NCBI RefSeq assembly: GCF_030695125.1
Contig: NZ_JAUYTP010000076.1
Coordinates: 43,346 to 107,345, forward strand
Length of the DNA: 64,000 bases
Direction: 5' to 3'
Origin: Allobosea sp.
GTDB lineage: Bacteria > Pseudomonadota > Alphaproteobacteria > Rhizobiales > Beijerinckiaceae
Below the pieces are notes generated by a model. That model was not told the DNA's origin. It worked only from the letters and a program-made list of their open reading frames with translations, and ran no database searches. A program made the translations under genes and the position numbers. This document shows, piece after piece, positions 8,941 through 18,045 of this stretch (the stretch's first letter is position 1; each line of letters begins with the position of its first letter).

Positions 8941-9599
8941 TGGGGGCCGCCGCACCCGGCCGCTTCATCACGCTCGAGGGCGGGGAGGGGGCGGGCAAAT
9001 CGACGCTGGCGCGCCATCTCAAGGACCGCGTCGAGGCGCTCGGCCTGCGCGTGACGCTGACCCGCGAGCCCGGCGGCTCCCCCAAGGCCGAGGCGATCCG
9101 CGAGGTCATCCTGTCCGGCCAGGTCAAGCGCCACGGCCCCTTCGTCGAGGCGCTGATGTTCTCGGCGGCCCGCATCGACCATATCGACCGCCTGATCCGG
9201 CCGGCGCTGGAGCGCGGCGACTGGGTGATCTGCGACCGCTTCATCGATTCGACGCGCGCTTATCAGGGCGCGCTCGGGCGGATCGAGGCCGGGCTGCTGG
9301 CCGAGTTGGAGGCCGTGACCATCGACGGGCTGATGCCGGATCTGACCCTGATCCTCGATCTCGACCCGACCATCGGCTTGGCGCGCGCCGCCCGCCGCCG
9401 GGCGCCCGACGAAGCCACCGATCGGTTCGAGGGCGAGGCGCTGGCGTTCCACAGCACGCTGCGCCAGGCCTATCTCGCGATCGCCGCGTCGGAGCCTTCG
9501 CGCTGCGTCGTGCTCGATGCGGCGCAGCCGCCGGCCGTTCTGGCGCAGGCCGCCTGGAGCGCGATCCGCGAACGGCTGCCGTCCCCCCAAGCCGCCTGA
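8940..9599 (+). CDS. tmk: Thymidylate kinase (dTMP kinase)
   Basis: A 219-residue cytoplasmic kinase converting dTMP to dTDP with ATP for DNA synthesis. The P-loop EGGEGAGKST lies at about residues 14-23, the conserved EPGG at about residues 43-46 and the CDRFIDSTRAYQG motif at about residues 98-110. Length is typical. The ATG overlaps the stop of the carboxypeptidase gene by one base (TGATG). The tmk-holB-metG-tatD-MBL order is a common alphaproteobacterial arrangement, which supports the whole block as one operon. Confidence 0.96.
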   Translation: MGAAAPGRFITLEGGEGAGKSTLARHLKDRVEALGLRVTLTREPGGSPKAEAIREVILSGQVKRHGPFVEALMFSAARIDHIDRLIRPALERGDWVICDRFIDSTRAYQGALGRIEAGLLAELEAVTIDGLMPDLTLILDLDPTIGLARAARRRAPDEATDRFEGEALAFHSTLRQAYLAIAASEPSRCVVLDAAQPPAVLAQAAWSAIRERLPSPQAA

Positions 9600-9699
9600 C
9601 GCAGCCGGATCGCCCCCCTCAAGCAAGGGCTTGCCCTCACGCGCCGTCGGGCTCAAACACGACCCGCACACGATGCGGGCTCCGCGACACGAGACGACC

Positions 9700-10770
9700 A
9701 TGCTCCCGACCAGCGATGAACCCGACCGCCTGCCGAGCGCCCCCCATCCGCGCGAGACGCTGGCGCTGATCGGGCACGAGGCTCAGGAGCGCGCCTTTCT
9801 GGCGGCGCTGGCCTCGGGCCGGATGCATCACGGCTGGTTGCTGGGCGGTCCGGAGGGAATCGGCAAGGCGAGCTTCGCCTATCGTGCCGCGCGCTTCGTG
9901 CTGGCGGCCGGCGATCCGGCGCAGCGCGCGGTGGGCGCGACCTCGCTTGAAATGCCGGCTGAGGATCCCGCGACCCGCCGGGTCATGGCCCAGTCCCATC
10001 CCGATCTGCATCTGCTGCGGCGGATTCAAAAGCCCGACGGCAAGGGCTATACCAGCAACATCCCCGTCGATGCGGTGAGGCGCGTGCTCGACCGGTTCGG
10101 CTCGAGCGCCGCCGAAGGCGGCTGGCGCGTCTGCATCGTCGATTCGGCTGAGGACATGGACCGCTCGGCCGGCAACGCCCTGCTCAAGCTGCTCGAGGAG
10201 CCGCCGCCGCGTGCGCTGTTCCTGATCGTGGCCCACGCCCCTGGCCGGATGCTGCCGACGATCCGCTCGCGCTGCCGGCTGATGACCTTCGGCGCGCTCG
10301 ACGAGGCGCAGGTGGCAGAGGCCGGCGCGCTCGCGCAGGAGCGGATGGGCGGCCCCTTCGACGAGGCGGGAATCGGCCGCGCCGCGCGGCTCGCCGACGG
10401 CTCGGTGCGCCGGGCGCTGACCTATGTCGACCCGACGACGCTGGCGCTGGTCGAGGCGGTGCGGGCGAGGCTGGACGCGCTGCCCCGGATCGACCTGGGG
10501 GCGCTGATGGCGCTGGCGGAGGACGTCGCCGGCAAGGCCGGCGAAGGCGATTTCGCGGTGATGATCGAGACCGTGCAGAGCTGGCTCTCCGACCATCTCC
10601 ACGCGCATGCTGCAGCGCAACCGGCGCGCCTTGCACCGCTGGCGGAGGTATGGGACAAGCTGGGGCGTGCGGCCCGCGACGTCGAGACCTACAATCTCGA
10701 CCGCCGCCCGCTGGTGATGACCCTGTTTCATGATCTGTCGGATGCGGTTGCCCGCTCGCGCGCAGCGTGA
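9700..10770 (+). CDS. holB: DNA polymerase III subunit delta'
   Basis: A 356-residue AAA+ clamp-loader subunit. It has a P-loop-like GGPEGIGKASFAYR, the hallmark SAGNALLKLLEEPPPRALFLI followed by the SRC arginine-finger motif (TIRSRCRLMTF), and a C-terminal helical collar domain. Delta' acts with delta and tau/gamma to open the beta clamp on DNA. The frame is open well upstream, but I chose the ATG at 9700 because the upstream part is basic and low in complexity; an in-frame ATG at 9673 is the alternative. It lies about 100 bases after tmk, and its stop overlaps a possible GTG start of metG. Confidence 0.94.
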   Translation: MLPTSDEPDRLPSAPHPRETLALIGHEAQERAFLAALASGRMHHGWLLGGPEGIGKASFAYRAARFVLAAGDPAQRAVGATSLEMPAEDPATRRVMAQSHPDLHLLRRIQKPDGKGYTSNIPVDAVRRVLDRFGSSAAEGGWRVCIVDSAEDMDRSAGNALLKLLEEPPPRALFLIVAHAPGRMLPTIRSRCRLMTFGALDEAQVAEAGALAQERMGGPFDEAGIGRAARLADGSVRRALTYVDPTTLALVEAVRARLDALPRIDLGALMALAEDVAGKAGEGDFAVMIETVQSWLSDHLHAHAAAQPARLAPLAEVWDKLGRAARDVETYNLDRRPLVMTLFHDLSDAVARSRAA

Positions 10771-10790
10771 AGCGAACCTCCGGATCGACG

Positions 10791-12350
10791 ATGGCGACCG
10801 CCCCGAAATTCTATCTGACGACCGCGATCCACTACACCAACGGGCCGCCGCATATCGGCCACGCCTATGAGATGGTGGCGTCCGACGCGATCGCGCGCTT
10901 CAAGCGGCTCGATGGCTACGACGTCTTCGCCATGACCGGCACGGACGAGCACGGCCAGAAGGTCCAGCGCACCGCTGAGCAGAACGGCCAGTCGCCGAAG
11001 GATTTCGTCGACGGCATCGCCGGCCGCTTCCAGGAAATGGAAGAGCGTCTCGGCTGTTCCTTCGATCGCTTCATCCGCACCACCGACGCCGACCATCTGC
11101 CCTCGACGCAGGAGCTGTGGCGGCGGATGGAGGCCAATGGCGACATCTACCTGTCGAAATATGCCGGCTGGTATTCGATCCGCGACGAGGCCTTCTATGC
11201 CGAGGAGGAGACCACGGTCCTGGCCGACGGCACGCGGCTGGGCGGGCAGGGGACGCCGGTCGAATGGGTCGAGGAGGAGAGCTACTTCTTCCGCTTGAAG
11301 GCCTATCAGGAGCGGCTGCTGCAGCTCTACGAGGACGTGCCGGACTTCGTCTCGCCGCCGACGCGCCGCAACGAGATCGTTTCCTTCGTGAAAAGCGGGC
11401 TCGAGGACCTCTCGATCAGCCGCACAACCTTCGACTGGGGGCTGCCGGTCCCGGGCGACCCCAAGCATGTGATGTATGTCTGGGTCGACGCGCTCAACAA
11501 CTACGTCACCGGCACGGGCTTCCCCGATCCGCAGAACCCGCGCGCGCATTACTGGCCGGCCGATGTCCACATCATCGGCAAGGACATCGTGCGCTTCCAC
11601 ACCGTCTACTGGCCGGCCTTCCTGATGTCGGCCGGGCTGCCCTTGCCCAGGCGCGTCTTCGGCCATGGCTTCCTGCTCTCCAAGGGCGAGAAGATGTCGA
11701 AGTCGCTCGGCAATGTCGTCGACCCCTTCGGGCTGGCGGATGCCTATGGCGTCGATCAGCTGCGCTATTTCTTCCTGCGCGAGGTCTCCTTCGGCCAGGA
11801 CGGCAATTACAGCCATGACGCCATCGTCGGCCGCATCAATGCCGACCTCGCCAATGATCTCGGCAATCTCGCCCAGCGATCGCTGTCGATGATCGCCAAG
11901 AACTGCGAGGGCAGGGTGCCGCCCTGCGGCGCGCTGAACGAGGGCGACCAGGCCATGCTGGCGCTCGCCGACGCCGCGCTGGGCAAGGCGCGCGAGGCGA
12001 TGACGGACTTCGCGCTCCATGTCGTGCTGTCCGAGATCTGGGCCGTGGTGGCGGAGGCCAACCGCTATTTCGCCGCCAACGAGCCCTGGCGCCTGTCCAA
12101 GACCGATCCGGCGCGGCGTGACACGGTGCTCTATGTCACCGCCGAGGTGATCCGCCAGGTCGCGATCCTGGTCCAGCCGGTGATGCCGTCCTCCATGGCC
12201 AAGCTGCTCGACCTGTTGGGCGTCCCGGCCGAAAAGCGCGACTTCGCCGCGCTGGGCGAGGGCGGTCGGCTAGAATCGGGCACAGCCCTGCCGGCGCCGA
12301 GCGGCATCTTCCCGCGCTATGTCGAGCCCGAAGGCGGCGAGGCCGCCTGA
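10791..12350 (+). CDS. metG: Methionyl-tRNA synthetase
   Basis: A 519-residue class I aminoacyl-tRNA synthetase that charges tRNA-Met. The HIGH motif is H21-H24 (PPHIGHAYE) and KMSKS is K301-S305 (GEKMSKSLGNVVDP). It is of the short form without a C-terminal EMAP-like tRNA-binding domain. The ATG at 10791 gives the canonical N-terminus MATAPKFYLTTAIHYTNG; a GTG at 10767 overlapping the holB stop would add eight residues. The stop overlaps the next gene's ATG (ATGA-type overlap at 12350), so they are translationally coupled. Confidence 0.97.
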   Translation: MATAPKFYLTTAIHYTNGPPHIGHAYEMVASDAIARFKRLDGYDVFAMTGTDEHGQKVQRTAEQNGQSPKDFVDGIAGRFQEMEERLGCSFDRFIRTTDADHLPSTQELWRRMEANGDIYLSKYAGWYSIRDEAFYAEEETTVLADGTRLGGQGTPVEWVEEESYFFRLKAYQERLLQLYEDVPDFVSPPTRRNEIVSFVKSGLEDLSISRTTFDWGLPVPGDPKHVMYVWVDALNNYVTGTGFPDPQNPRAHYWPADVHIIGKDIVRFHTVYWPAFLMSAGLPLPRRVFGHGFLLSKGEKMSKSLGNVVDPFGLADAYGVDQLRYFFLREVSFGQDGNYSHDAIVGRINADLANDLGNLAQRSLSMIAKNCEGRVPPCGALNEGDQAMLALADAALGKAREAMTDFALHVVLSEIWAVVAEANRYFAANEPWRLSKTDPARRDTVLYVTAEVIRQVAILVQPVMPSSMAKLLDLLGVPAEKRDFAALGEGGRLESGTALPAPSGIFPRYVEPEGGEAA

Positions 12351-13150
12351 TGCTGATCGACACCCATTGCCATCTCGACTTCCCGGATTTCGCCGAGGAG
12401 CTCGAGGCCTACGTCGCCCGCGCCGAAGCGGCCGGCATCGGTCGCATGGTGACGATCTCGACGCGGGTTGCGCGCTTTCCCGCTTATGCAGCCATCGCCG
12501 AACGCTTCCCATCCGTCTGGTGCAGCGTCGGCACGCATCCCCATGGCGCGCATGAGGAATTGGACGTCACCGCCGAGCAGCTCGTGGCGCTCTCGGCCCA
12601 TCCGCGCTGCGTCGCCATCGGCGAGGCCGGGCTCGATTATCACTACGACAAGAGCCCGCGCGAGGCGCAGGCTCAAGGGTTGCGCGTCCACATCGCCGCG
12701 GCTCGGATCACCCAGCTGCCGCTCGTCATCCATGCCCGCCAGGCCGATGACGACATGATCGCGATCCTGCGCGAGGAGATGGGGAAGGGCGCCTTCCCCG
12801 CCATCCTGCATTGCTTCACCGCCGGCGAGGCACTGGCGATGACGGGCGTCGAACTCGGCCTCTACGTCTCCTTCTCGGGCATCCTGACCTTCAAGACCTC
12901 CGAAGAGCTGCGCCGCATCGCCCGGATGGTCCCGCGCGAGCGCCTGCTGGTTGAGACCGACGCGCCCTATCTCGCCCCCGTCCCGTTCAGAGGCAAGCGC
13001 AACGAGCCGGCCTATGTCGTTGAGACGGCTAAGGTTCTCGGCGAGACGATCGGCTTGACCTTCGACGAGGTCGCAGCCCTGACCACGGCGAATGCAAAGC
13101 GCTGCTACTGGAAGATGGACCACGCCGCGCCGCTGGCGCGGGTGGCGTAA
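12350..13150 (+). CDS. TatD family metal-dependent hydrolase/DNase
   Basis: A 266-residue TIM-barrel amidohydrolase-type nuclease. The N-terminal IDTHCHLDF supplies the HxH metal ligands. GEAGLDYH, VIHARQADDD, ILHCFTAGE and the late ETDAPYLAP motif follow in family order. TatD proteins are 3'-5' exonucleases acting on DNA or RNA and take part in quality control and repair. The start overlaps the metG stop, a linkage seen across many bacteria, and the MBL hydrolase follows 13 bases later. Confidence 0.95.
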   Translation: MLIDTHCHLDFPDFAEELEAYVARAEAAGIGRMVTISTRVARFPAYAAIAERFPSVWCSVGTHPHGAHEELDVTAEQLVALSAHPRCVAIGEAGLDYHYDKSPREAQAQGLRVHIAAARITQLPLVIHARQADDDMIAILREEMGKGAFPAILHCFTAGEALAMTGVELGLYVSFSGILTFKTSEELRRIARMVPRERLLVETDAPYLAPVPFRGKRNEPAYVVETAKVLGETIGLTFDEVAALTTANAKRCYWKMDHAAPLARVA

Positions 13151-13163
13151 AAGGCGCGCGGGC

Positions 13164-13970
13164 ATGACCCTGACGGTGACGATCCTCGGCTGCGGTTCGT
13201 CCGGCGGCGTGCCGCGACCCGGTTCAGGATGGGGCGCCTGCGACCCGACCGAGCCGAAGAACCGGCGGCGCCGCTGCTCGATCCTGGTCGAGCGGACCGG
13301 GACGGGAGGTACGACGCGGCTGCTCGTCGACACCTCGCCGGATCTGCGCGAGCAGCTCTTGGACGCCGGCATCTCTCATCTCGACGCGGTGCTGTTCAGC
13401 CATGACCATGCCGACCACACCCACGGCATCGACGATCTCCGCGCGCTGGTCCTGCACAACAGGAAGCGCGTGACCGTTCATGCCGATGCCACGACGCGGT
13501 CTTCGCTGACGCAACGCTTCGGCTATATGTTCGAAACGCCGCCGGGCAGTGCCTATCCCGCGGTCCTCGATATGCGGCCCCTGGTGGCCGGCCAGCCCCT
13601 GAGCATCGACGGCGCCGGCGGCGCCATCGATGCCCTGCCGCTCGCCGTCGAGCATGGCCCGGGCTATCAGGCGCTGGGGTTCCGGTTCGGCGGGCTCGGC
13701 TATGTTCCCGATGTGAGCCTGATGCCGCAGGCGGCGAAGGCTGGGCTTCACGATCTCGACCTGCTCATCCTCGATTGCCTGCGGGAAACGCCGCATCCGA
13801 GCCATTTCAACCTGCGCGACGCGCTGGCCACGATTGCAGAGGTAAAACCCCGCCGCGCCGTGCTGACCAATCTCCATGCCGATCTCGACTACAATCGTCT
13901 TCGCAACATGGTGGAGCCGGGCATTGAGGTGGCGTTCGACGGCCTGCGGATCCCGATCGCGCCCCTCTGA
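13164..13970 (+). CDS. MBL-fold metallo-hydrolase (PhnP/RNase Z-like branch)
   Basis: A 268-residue metallo-beta-lactamase-fold enzyme. The metal motif HDHADH is at residues 80-85, preceded by the opening GCGSSGGVPRPG typical of the PhnP/YcbX-adjacent group. Further ligands are likely in VEHGPGY, LDCLRE and NLHADLDY. The conserved location after tatD suggests a housekeeping phosphodiesterase or RNA-processing role, but the substrate cannot be read from sequence. The ATG at 13164 follows the tatD stop by 13 bases. It ends the plus-strand operon; a convergent gene begins 85 bases on. Confidence 0.88.
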   Translation: MTLTVTILGCGSSGGVPRPGSGWGACDPTEPKNRRRRCSILVERTGTGGTTRLLVDTSPDLREQLLDAGISHLDAVLFSHDHADHTHGIDDLRALVLHNRKRVTVHADATTRSSLTQRFGYMFETPPGSAYPAVLDMRPLVAGQPLSIDGAGGAIDALPLAVEHGPGYQALGFRFGGLGYVPDVSLMPQAAKAGLHDLDLLILDCLRETPHPSHFNLRDALATIAEVKPRRAVLTNLHADLDYNRLRNMVEPGIEVAFDGLRIPIAPL

Positions 13971-14055
13971 GGGACCTGGAGCCGGCGACAAAGCGCGCTC
14001 CATCGCATCATGGCGACAGCCGTCGTCGCCTGTCCGGCACGATCCGCGAAACCGC

Positions 14056-14871
14056 CTATTCGTTGACCCTGTCGAGACCGATCGTCAGCGAAATCGCCAG
14101 CAGGGCCAGCACCGCGAGCATGATCTGCACGCTGGAAACGGCGGCCACCAGCGGCGAATTGCTGTTCTGGACGATGGCGAGCAGCTCGATCGGCAGCGGC
14201 CGGTCGCGGTAGCCATGGGTGAAGATCGTCACCGAGAGATTGTCGACCCCCTCGATGAAGGTGAAGACCGCACCGGCCAGGATCGCAGGCAGCAGCAGCG
14301 GCAGCGTGATGATGCGGAAGGTCTGCCAGCGGCTCGCACCGAGATTGGCGGAAGCCTGTTCCAGCAGCGGGTCAAGCCGCTGGAGCCGCGCCATCACGGT
14401 GCGCACCATCACCGCCATGACATAGACCGAGAGCGAGACCGACTGCAGCCAGATCGAGGGGCCGATGCCGAGCAGCGCGCCCGAGAACAGCACGGCCACG
14501 CCGAGCACGATGCCCGGCACCATATGCGGCACCAGCACGAAGACGGAGAGCGCGGTGGCGCCGCGGAAATCGCCGCGCGCACAGGCCAGCGCGGTCGGCA
14601 CGCCGAGCGCGATGCAGAGCGCGGTGACGTAGAGCCCGACCTTGATGCTCGTCCACATCGCATCCACCAGCACGGGCTGGTTGAAGACCTTCACGTACCA
14701 GTCGAGCGTGAAGCCCACGGGCGGGAAGCTGATATAGCCGCGCGTGTCGAACGACATCACGACGACGATGACCGCCGGCAGCAAGAGCAGCGCGAGCGCC
14801 AGCACCGCGAGCGCGATGATGAAGCCGATGCCCAGCCGGTCGATGAGGTCGGCGCCGTCGATCCGCTTCAT
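14056..14871 (-). CDS. ABC transporter permease, PotC-type (second permease)
   Basis: A 271-residue inner-membrane permease with six predicted helices. The EAA loop reads EQASANLGASRWQTFRIITLPLLLP (central part), the contact site for the ATPase. It belongs to the spermidine/putrescine/iron/opine (PotC/CysW-like) group. It is the last gene of a four-gene minus-strand unit ordered binding protein, ATPase, permease 1, permease 2. The start overlaps the stop of permease 1 by 4 bases. The substrate is addressed in the entry for the periplasmic binding protein. Confidence 0.93.
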   Translation of the reverse strand: MKRIDGADLIDRLGIGFIIALAVLALALLLLPAVIVVVMSFDTRGYISFPPVGFTLDWYVKVFNQPVLVDAMWTSIKVGLYVTALCIALGVPTALACARGDFRGATALSVFVLVPHMVPGIVLGVAVLFSGALLGIGPSIWLQSVSLSVYVMAVMVRTVMARLQRLDPLLEQASANLGASRWQTFRIITLPLLLPAILAGAVFTFIEGVDNLSVTIFTHGYRDRPLPIELLAIVQNSNSPLVAAVSSVQIMLAVLALLAISLTIGLDRVNE

Positions 14872-15773
14872 CGCTGCGCCACCCGTGTCCAGCGCGTCCC
14901 GATATGCGTCAGCCAGGCGAAGACCAGCAGGACGGCGAGGCAGGTCGCCATCAGGATCATCGCCGTCACCGCGCCCTTGCTCCATTCGAGCGAGTAGACG
15001 ACCTGTTCGTAGACCATCGTCGCGGCGTTGAGGTAGTTGCCGCCGCCCAGGAGCTGCGGCACCACGAAGGTGGTGTAGCTGAGGGTAAACACCAGCGCGG
15101 CGCCGGTGCCGAGGCCTGGCACGCTCAGCGGCAGGATGATCGTCCGCAGCGTCGCCAGCCGGCTCGCGCCGAGATTGGCGGAGGCCTCCTCGAGCCTGGA
15201 ATCATGCCGGCTCATCACCGCGATCAGCGGCAGGATCATGATCGGCAGATGAATCTGGACCATGCCGATCAGCACCGCCCAATGCGTGTTGATGATGCGC
15301 AGGGGCTGCGAAATCAGCCCGAACTCCATCAGCGTCGCATTGACCACGCCGCGCCCCCCGAGGATGACGATCCAGGCATAGGTCCGGACGATGCCGCTGG
15401 TCAGGATCGGCGCGATCGTCAGCACGAGGATGATGCGCCGGACCCAGGGGCCGCCGATCAGGAAGAGATAGGCGACGGGGAAGCCAAGCAGGCTGCAAAA
15501 GAAGGTCGTGGTCAGCGCCAGCGTCAGCGAGCGCCGGAAGGTGGTGTGGTAGAGCGGATCGGCGAGCGCCGTGGTGAGATGGCGCAGCGACAATTCCTGC
15601 GAGACGATGACGCCGCGCGACACCACGATGTCCGAAAAGCCGAGCGAGAGCAGGACGCCGAACGGAATGACGGCGACCACGACGAGGACGACGATGGCCG
15701 GCACCGCCGGCCAGATCCCGCGCCCCGAAAGGAGCTCATCGACCAGCCGCAGCAGGAGGGGCCGGCGGGTCAT
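14868..15773 (-). CDS. ABC transporter permease, PotB-type (first permease)
   Basis: A 301-residue membrane permease with six helices and the EAA motif EEASANLGASRLATLRTIILP. It pairs with the PotC-type permease to form the translocation pore. Its ATG overlaps the stop of the ATPase gene by 4 bases, and its own stop overlaps the next start, so the complex is made by coupled translation. Sequence features such as RTYAWIVILGGRGVVN are typical of the PotB/opine permease group. Confidence 0.93.
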   Translation of the reverse strand: MTRRPLLLRLVDELLSGRGIWPAVPAIVVLVVVAVIPFGVLLSLGFSDIVVSRGVIVSQELSLRHLTTALADPLYHTTFRRSLTLALTTTFFCSLLGFPVAYLFLIGGPWVRRIILVLTIAPILTSGIVRTYAWIVILGGRGVVNATLMEFGLISQPLRIINTHWAVLIGMVQIHLPIMILPLIAVMSRHDSRLEEASANLGASRLATLRTIILPLSVPGLGTGAALVFTLSYTTFVVPQLLGGGNYLNAATMVYEQVVYSLEWSKGAVTAMILMATCLAVLLVFAWLTHIGTRWTRVAQR

Positions 15774-16861
15774 GCGCGCGGGAAGGCGATGCAGGCGGCG
15801 GGATCGCGCAGGCCCAGGGCCACGCGGTCGCCGACGTCGATGCGGGCCAGGGTCTCGTCGCGCAGCGCCACGACCCGGAGCGAAGCCCCGTCTGAGAGCT
15901 CGACCTCGTACTCCATCAGCGCGCCAACATGGCGGCGGAAGCGGACGTTGCCGCGCCAGCCCGCCTGGTCCGCGCCGGCCGGCTCGATCAGGACGTTGTG
16001 GGGGCGCAGCATGACGCGAACCTCGCCGTCGAGCGCGGTCGGAACGCCCTGTCCGTCCGGCAGCACGACCCGGCCCTGGCTTGCCAGGCCGTTCCAGAAA
16101 TTCGAGGCGCCGACGAAATCGGCGACATAGGCGCTGGCGGGGCGGTCGAACACCGCCTCGGGTGTGTCCAGCTGCTCGATCCGGCCGGCGCGCATCACGG
16201 CGATGCGGTCCGACATGGTCAGCGCCTCTTCCTGGTCGTGCGTGACGAAGATCGCGGTGATGCCGAGGCGCTTGATCAGCTGGCGCATCTCCATCTGCAT
16301 GGTGCCGCGCAGCTTGGCGTCGAGCGCATTGAAGGGCTCGTCGAGCAGGAGCACGCGCGGCTCCAGCACCAGCACGCGGGCGATTGCGACGCGCTGCTGC
16401 TGCCCGCCGGAGAGCTGGGCCGGGTAGCGCTCCTCGAAGCCGGTCAGCGACACCGTCTGCAGCGCTTGGGCGACGCGACGGCCGATCTCGGTGGCCGGAA
16501 CGCCCCGCATGCGCAGGCCATAGCCGACATTCGTCGCCACGGTGAGATGGGGAAAGAGCGCATAGCTCTGGAAGACGACGCCGACGGACCGGCGGTTGAC
16601 CGGGACGGGGATCGTATCCTTCCCGTCGATCAGGATCTCGCCCCCGTCCGGTGTCAGGAAGCCGGCGATGCAGCGCAGCAGCGTGGTCTTCCCGCAGCCC
16701 GACGAGCCCAGCAGCGTCAGGATCTCGCCTTCCTGCGCGACGAGCGAGCAGCGGTCGAGCACGGTGAGGCCCGCGAAGCGCTTGACCGCATCGCGGATCG
16801 CCACGACCGGGGCGGCTTCCGCCGTCCCGGCCGCCGGGAAGGGCGCGGCCGCGGTGATCAC
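15770..16861 (-). CDS. ABC transporter ATPase, PotA-type
   Basis: A 363-residue ATP-binding subunit. Walker A GSSGCGKTT lies at about residues 53-61, signature LSGGQQQR at 150-157 and Walker B LLLDEP at 171-176; the switch histidine is in VTHDQEEAL. A C-terminal TOBE-like region (VMLRPHNVLIEP...) completes the PotA/MalK architecture. I chose the GTG at 16861, which overlaps the stop of the binding-protein gene (GTGA); the frame stays open upstream but has no better start. It energises the two permeases encoded immediately downstream. Confidence 0.93.
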   Translation of the reverse strand: MITAAAPFPAAGTAEAAPVVAIRDAVKRFAGLTVLDRCSLVAQEGEILTLLGSSGCGKTTLLRCIAGFLTPDGGEILIDGKDTIPVPVNRRSVGVVFQSYALFPHLTVATNVGYGLRMRGVPATEIGRRVAQALQTVSLTGFEERYPAQLSGGQQQRVAIARVLVLEPRVLLLDEPFNALDAKLRGTMQMEMRQLIKRLGITAIFVTHDQEEALTMSDRIAVMRAGRIEQLDTPEAVFDRPASAYVADFVGASNFWNGLASQGRVVLPDGQGVPTALDGEVRVMLRPHNVLIEPAGADQAGWRGNVRFRRHVGALMEYEVELSDGASLRVVALRDETLARIDVGDRVALGLRDPAACIAFPRA

Positions 16862-17901
16862 CCTGCAAACATCCGGTCGAAGGCCTCGACGATCTTGCCG
16901 CGGTTGGGCGCCACCTTCGGCCAATCGACCGAGACCATCGACGCGATCTCCTCCGGCGTGGAGGGCAGGAAGGCGGCCGCGCCGGCCGGCGCGACGATGC
17001 CCTTCACCGTGGTGCCGAAGTAATAGGGCGGCTGGGCGGCGAAGGTCTGGCTCTCGTTGGTGAGCAGGATGTCGGCGAATTCGTGGATCAGGTCGTTATG
17101 GGCGGTGCGGGCGAACTTGACGATCATCGTCGGCAGGATCAGCGGGCCCGGGCCGGTGACCTTGGCGTAGCCGAGTGGCAGGCCGCTGGCGATGGCGATG
17201 CCGGTGTTGTCGTGCCAGAGCGGGCAGAGCCCGATCTCGCCGCGCTCCAGCATCTGCTGCAGCAGATTGGGATTGCGCCCGACCAGCGGCTTCAGTTCCT
17301 TCCACTTGGCGAGACCGAAATCGGTGTCGGAATCCGGCCGGCCGAAGGCGGCGGCCGCGATGGCGACGCAGGCGAGGCCGAGATTGGACTGCGGCCGCGA
17401 GAGCCCGATCTTGCCGGCATATTCCGGCTTCCAGAGATCGGCCCAGGTCTTGGGCGGGTTCGGCACCATCTGCTTGTTGTAGGCGATGCCGATGCCGGCA
17501 TAGCTGATCGGAACGCCCATGCCATAGGCGTAGGGCGGGAAGCGCGGGTCGATGTTCTTGGCGTTGGGCACCTTGGCGAGATCGAGCGGCTCGAGCACGC
17601 CCTCGTCGACGGCGTTGATGATCGCGGGCGAGCCCATCACGGCGAAGTCATAGGGCGAGGCGCCGCGCGAGGCCTTGATCTGCGCGATCGCCTCGGCCGA
17701 GAGGCCACCGATGATGCGCAGCGAAACGCCGGGATACTTCTTCGCCAGAATGTCGCCGGCGCGCTTCAGCGGATCGTCCTGCGCGCTGCCATAGCCGATC
17801 ATCACGAGTTCGCGCGCCTGCGCACGCAGCACGGTCGGCGCGGAGAGCGCCACGCTGCCGGCGGCAGCGCCAAGGAAGTGGCGTCGAGACAATGTCGTCA
17901 T
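16858..17901 (-). CDS. Periplasmic substrate-binding protein, PotD-type, Tat-exported
   Basis: A 347-residue solute-binding protein. The N-terminus MTTLSRRHFLGAAAGSVAL is a twin-arginine signal (SRRHFLG) with likely cleavage after RAQA, so it is folded before export. The body resembles the spermidine/putrescine and opine group (ASPYDFAVMGSPAIINAVDEG, NIDPRFPPYAYGMGVPISYAGIGIAYNK in part). A strong Shine-Dalgarno (GAGGAG) precedes the ATG at 17901. It is first in the ABC operon, downstream of the deoR-family gene on the same strand and beside a divergent sugar-catabolic unit. Taken together the ligand may be a sugar-amine or opine-like conjugate rather than a simple polyamine; that is inference. 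Confidence 0.9.
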   Translation of the reverse strand: MTTLSRRHFLGAAAGSVALSAPTVLRAQARELVMIGYGSAQDDPLKRAGDILAKKYPGVSLRIIGGLSAEAIAQIKASRGASPYDFAVMGSPAIINAVDEGVLEPLDLAKVPNAKNIDPRFPPYAYGMGVPISYAGIGIAYNKQMVPNPPKTWADLWKPEYAGKIGLSRPQSNLGLACVAIAAAAFGRPDSDTDFGLAKWKELKPLVGRNPNLLQQMLERGEIGLCPLWHDNTGIAIASGLPLGYAKVTGPGPLILPTMIVKFARTAHNDLIHEFADILLTNESQTFAAQPPYYFGTTVKGIVAPAGAAAFLPSTPEEIASMVSVDWPKVAPNRGKIVEAFDRMFAG

Positions 17902-17960
17902 GGAGAATCTCCTCAGCCTCGCCTGCATGGGATCGGACAGCCCGCCGCTAGGGCGGGCCA

Positions 17961-18005
17961 CGAAAAGCCGCGCTTTCAATTTGCGAACAAACGAAACCAA
18001 TCGCA
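17961..18005. promoter_or_regulatory. Candidate DeoR-family operator/promoter region of the ABC operon
   Basis: Upstream of the binding-protein gene lies a short AT-richer stretch with repeated CGAAA/TTTCG words (CGAAAAGC at 17961, GCTTTC at 17972, GCGAACAAACGAAAC at 17983). TTTCG-type repeats are common in GlpR/AgaR-class DeoR operators. A CGAAAG word also occurs at about 18909 in the divergent deoR/SIS spacer. The site is suggestive only. Confidence 0.35.
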
Positions 18006-18045
18006 AGCATAAAACTTAGCCAGGACCCGCCGATTTTGAAGGCGG

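Noticed and set aside
6070..8955. Long minus-strand open frame opposite rlpA and the carboxypeptidase
   Set aside because: Its composition is that of a shadow of the plus-strand genes, and it crosses the tRNA-Ser.
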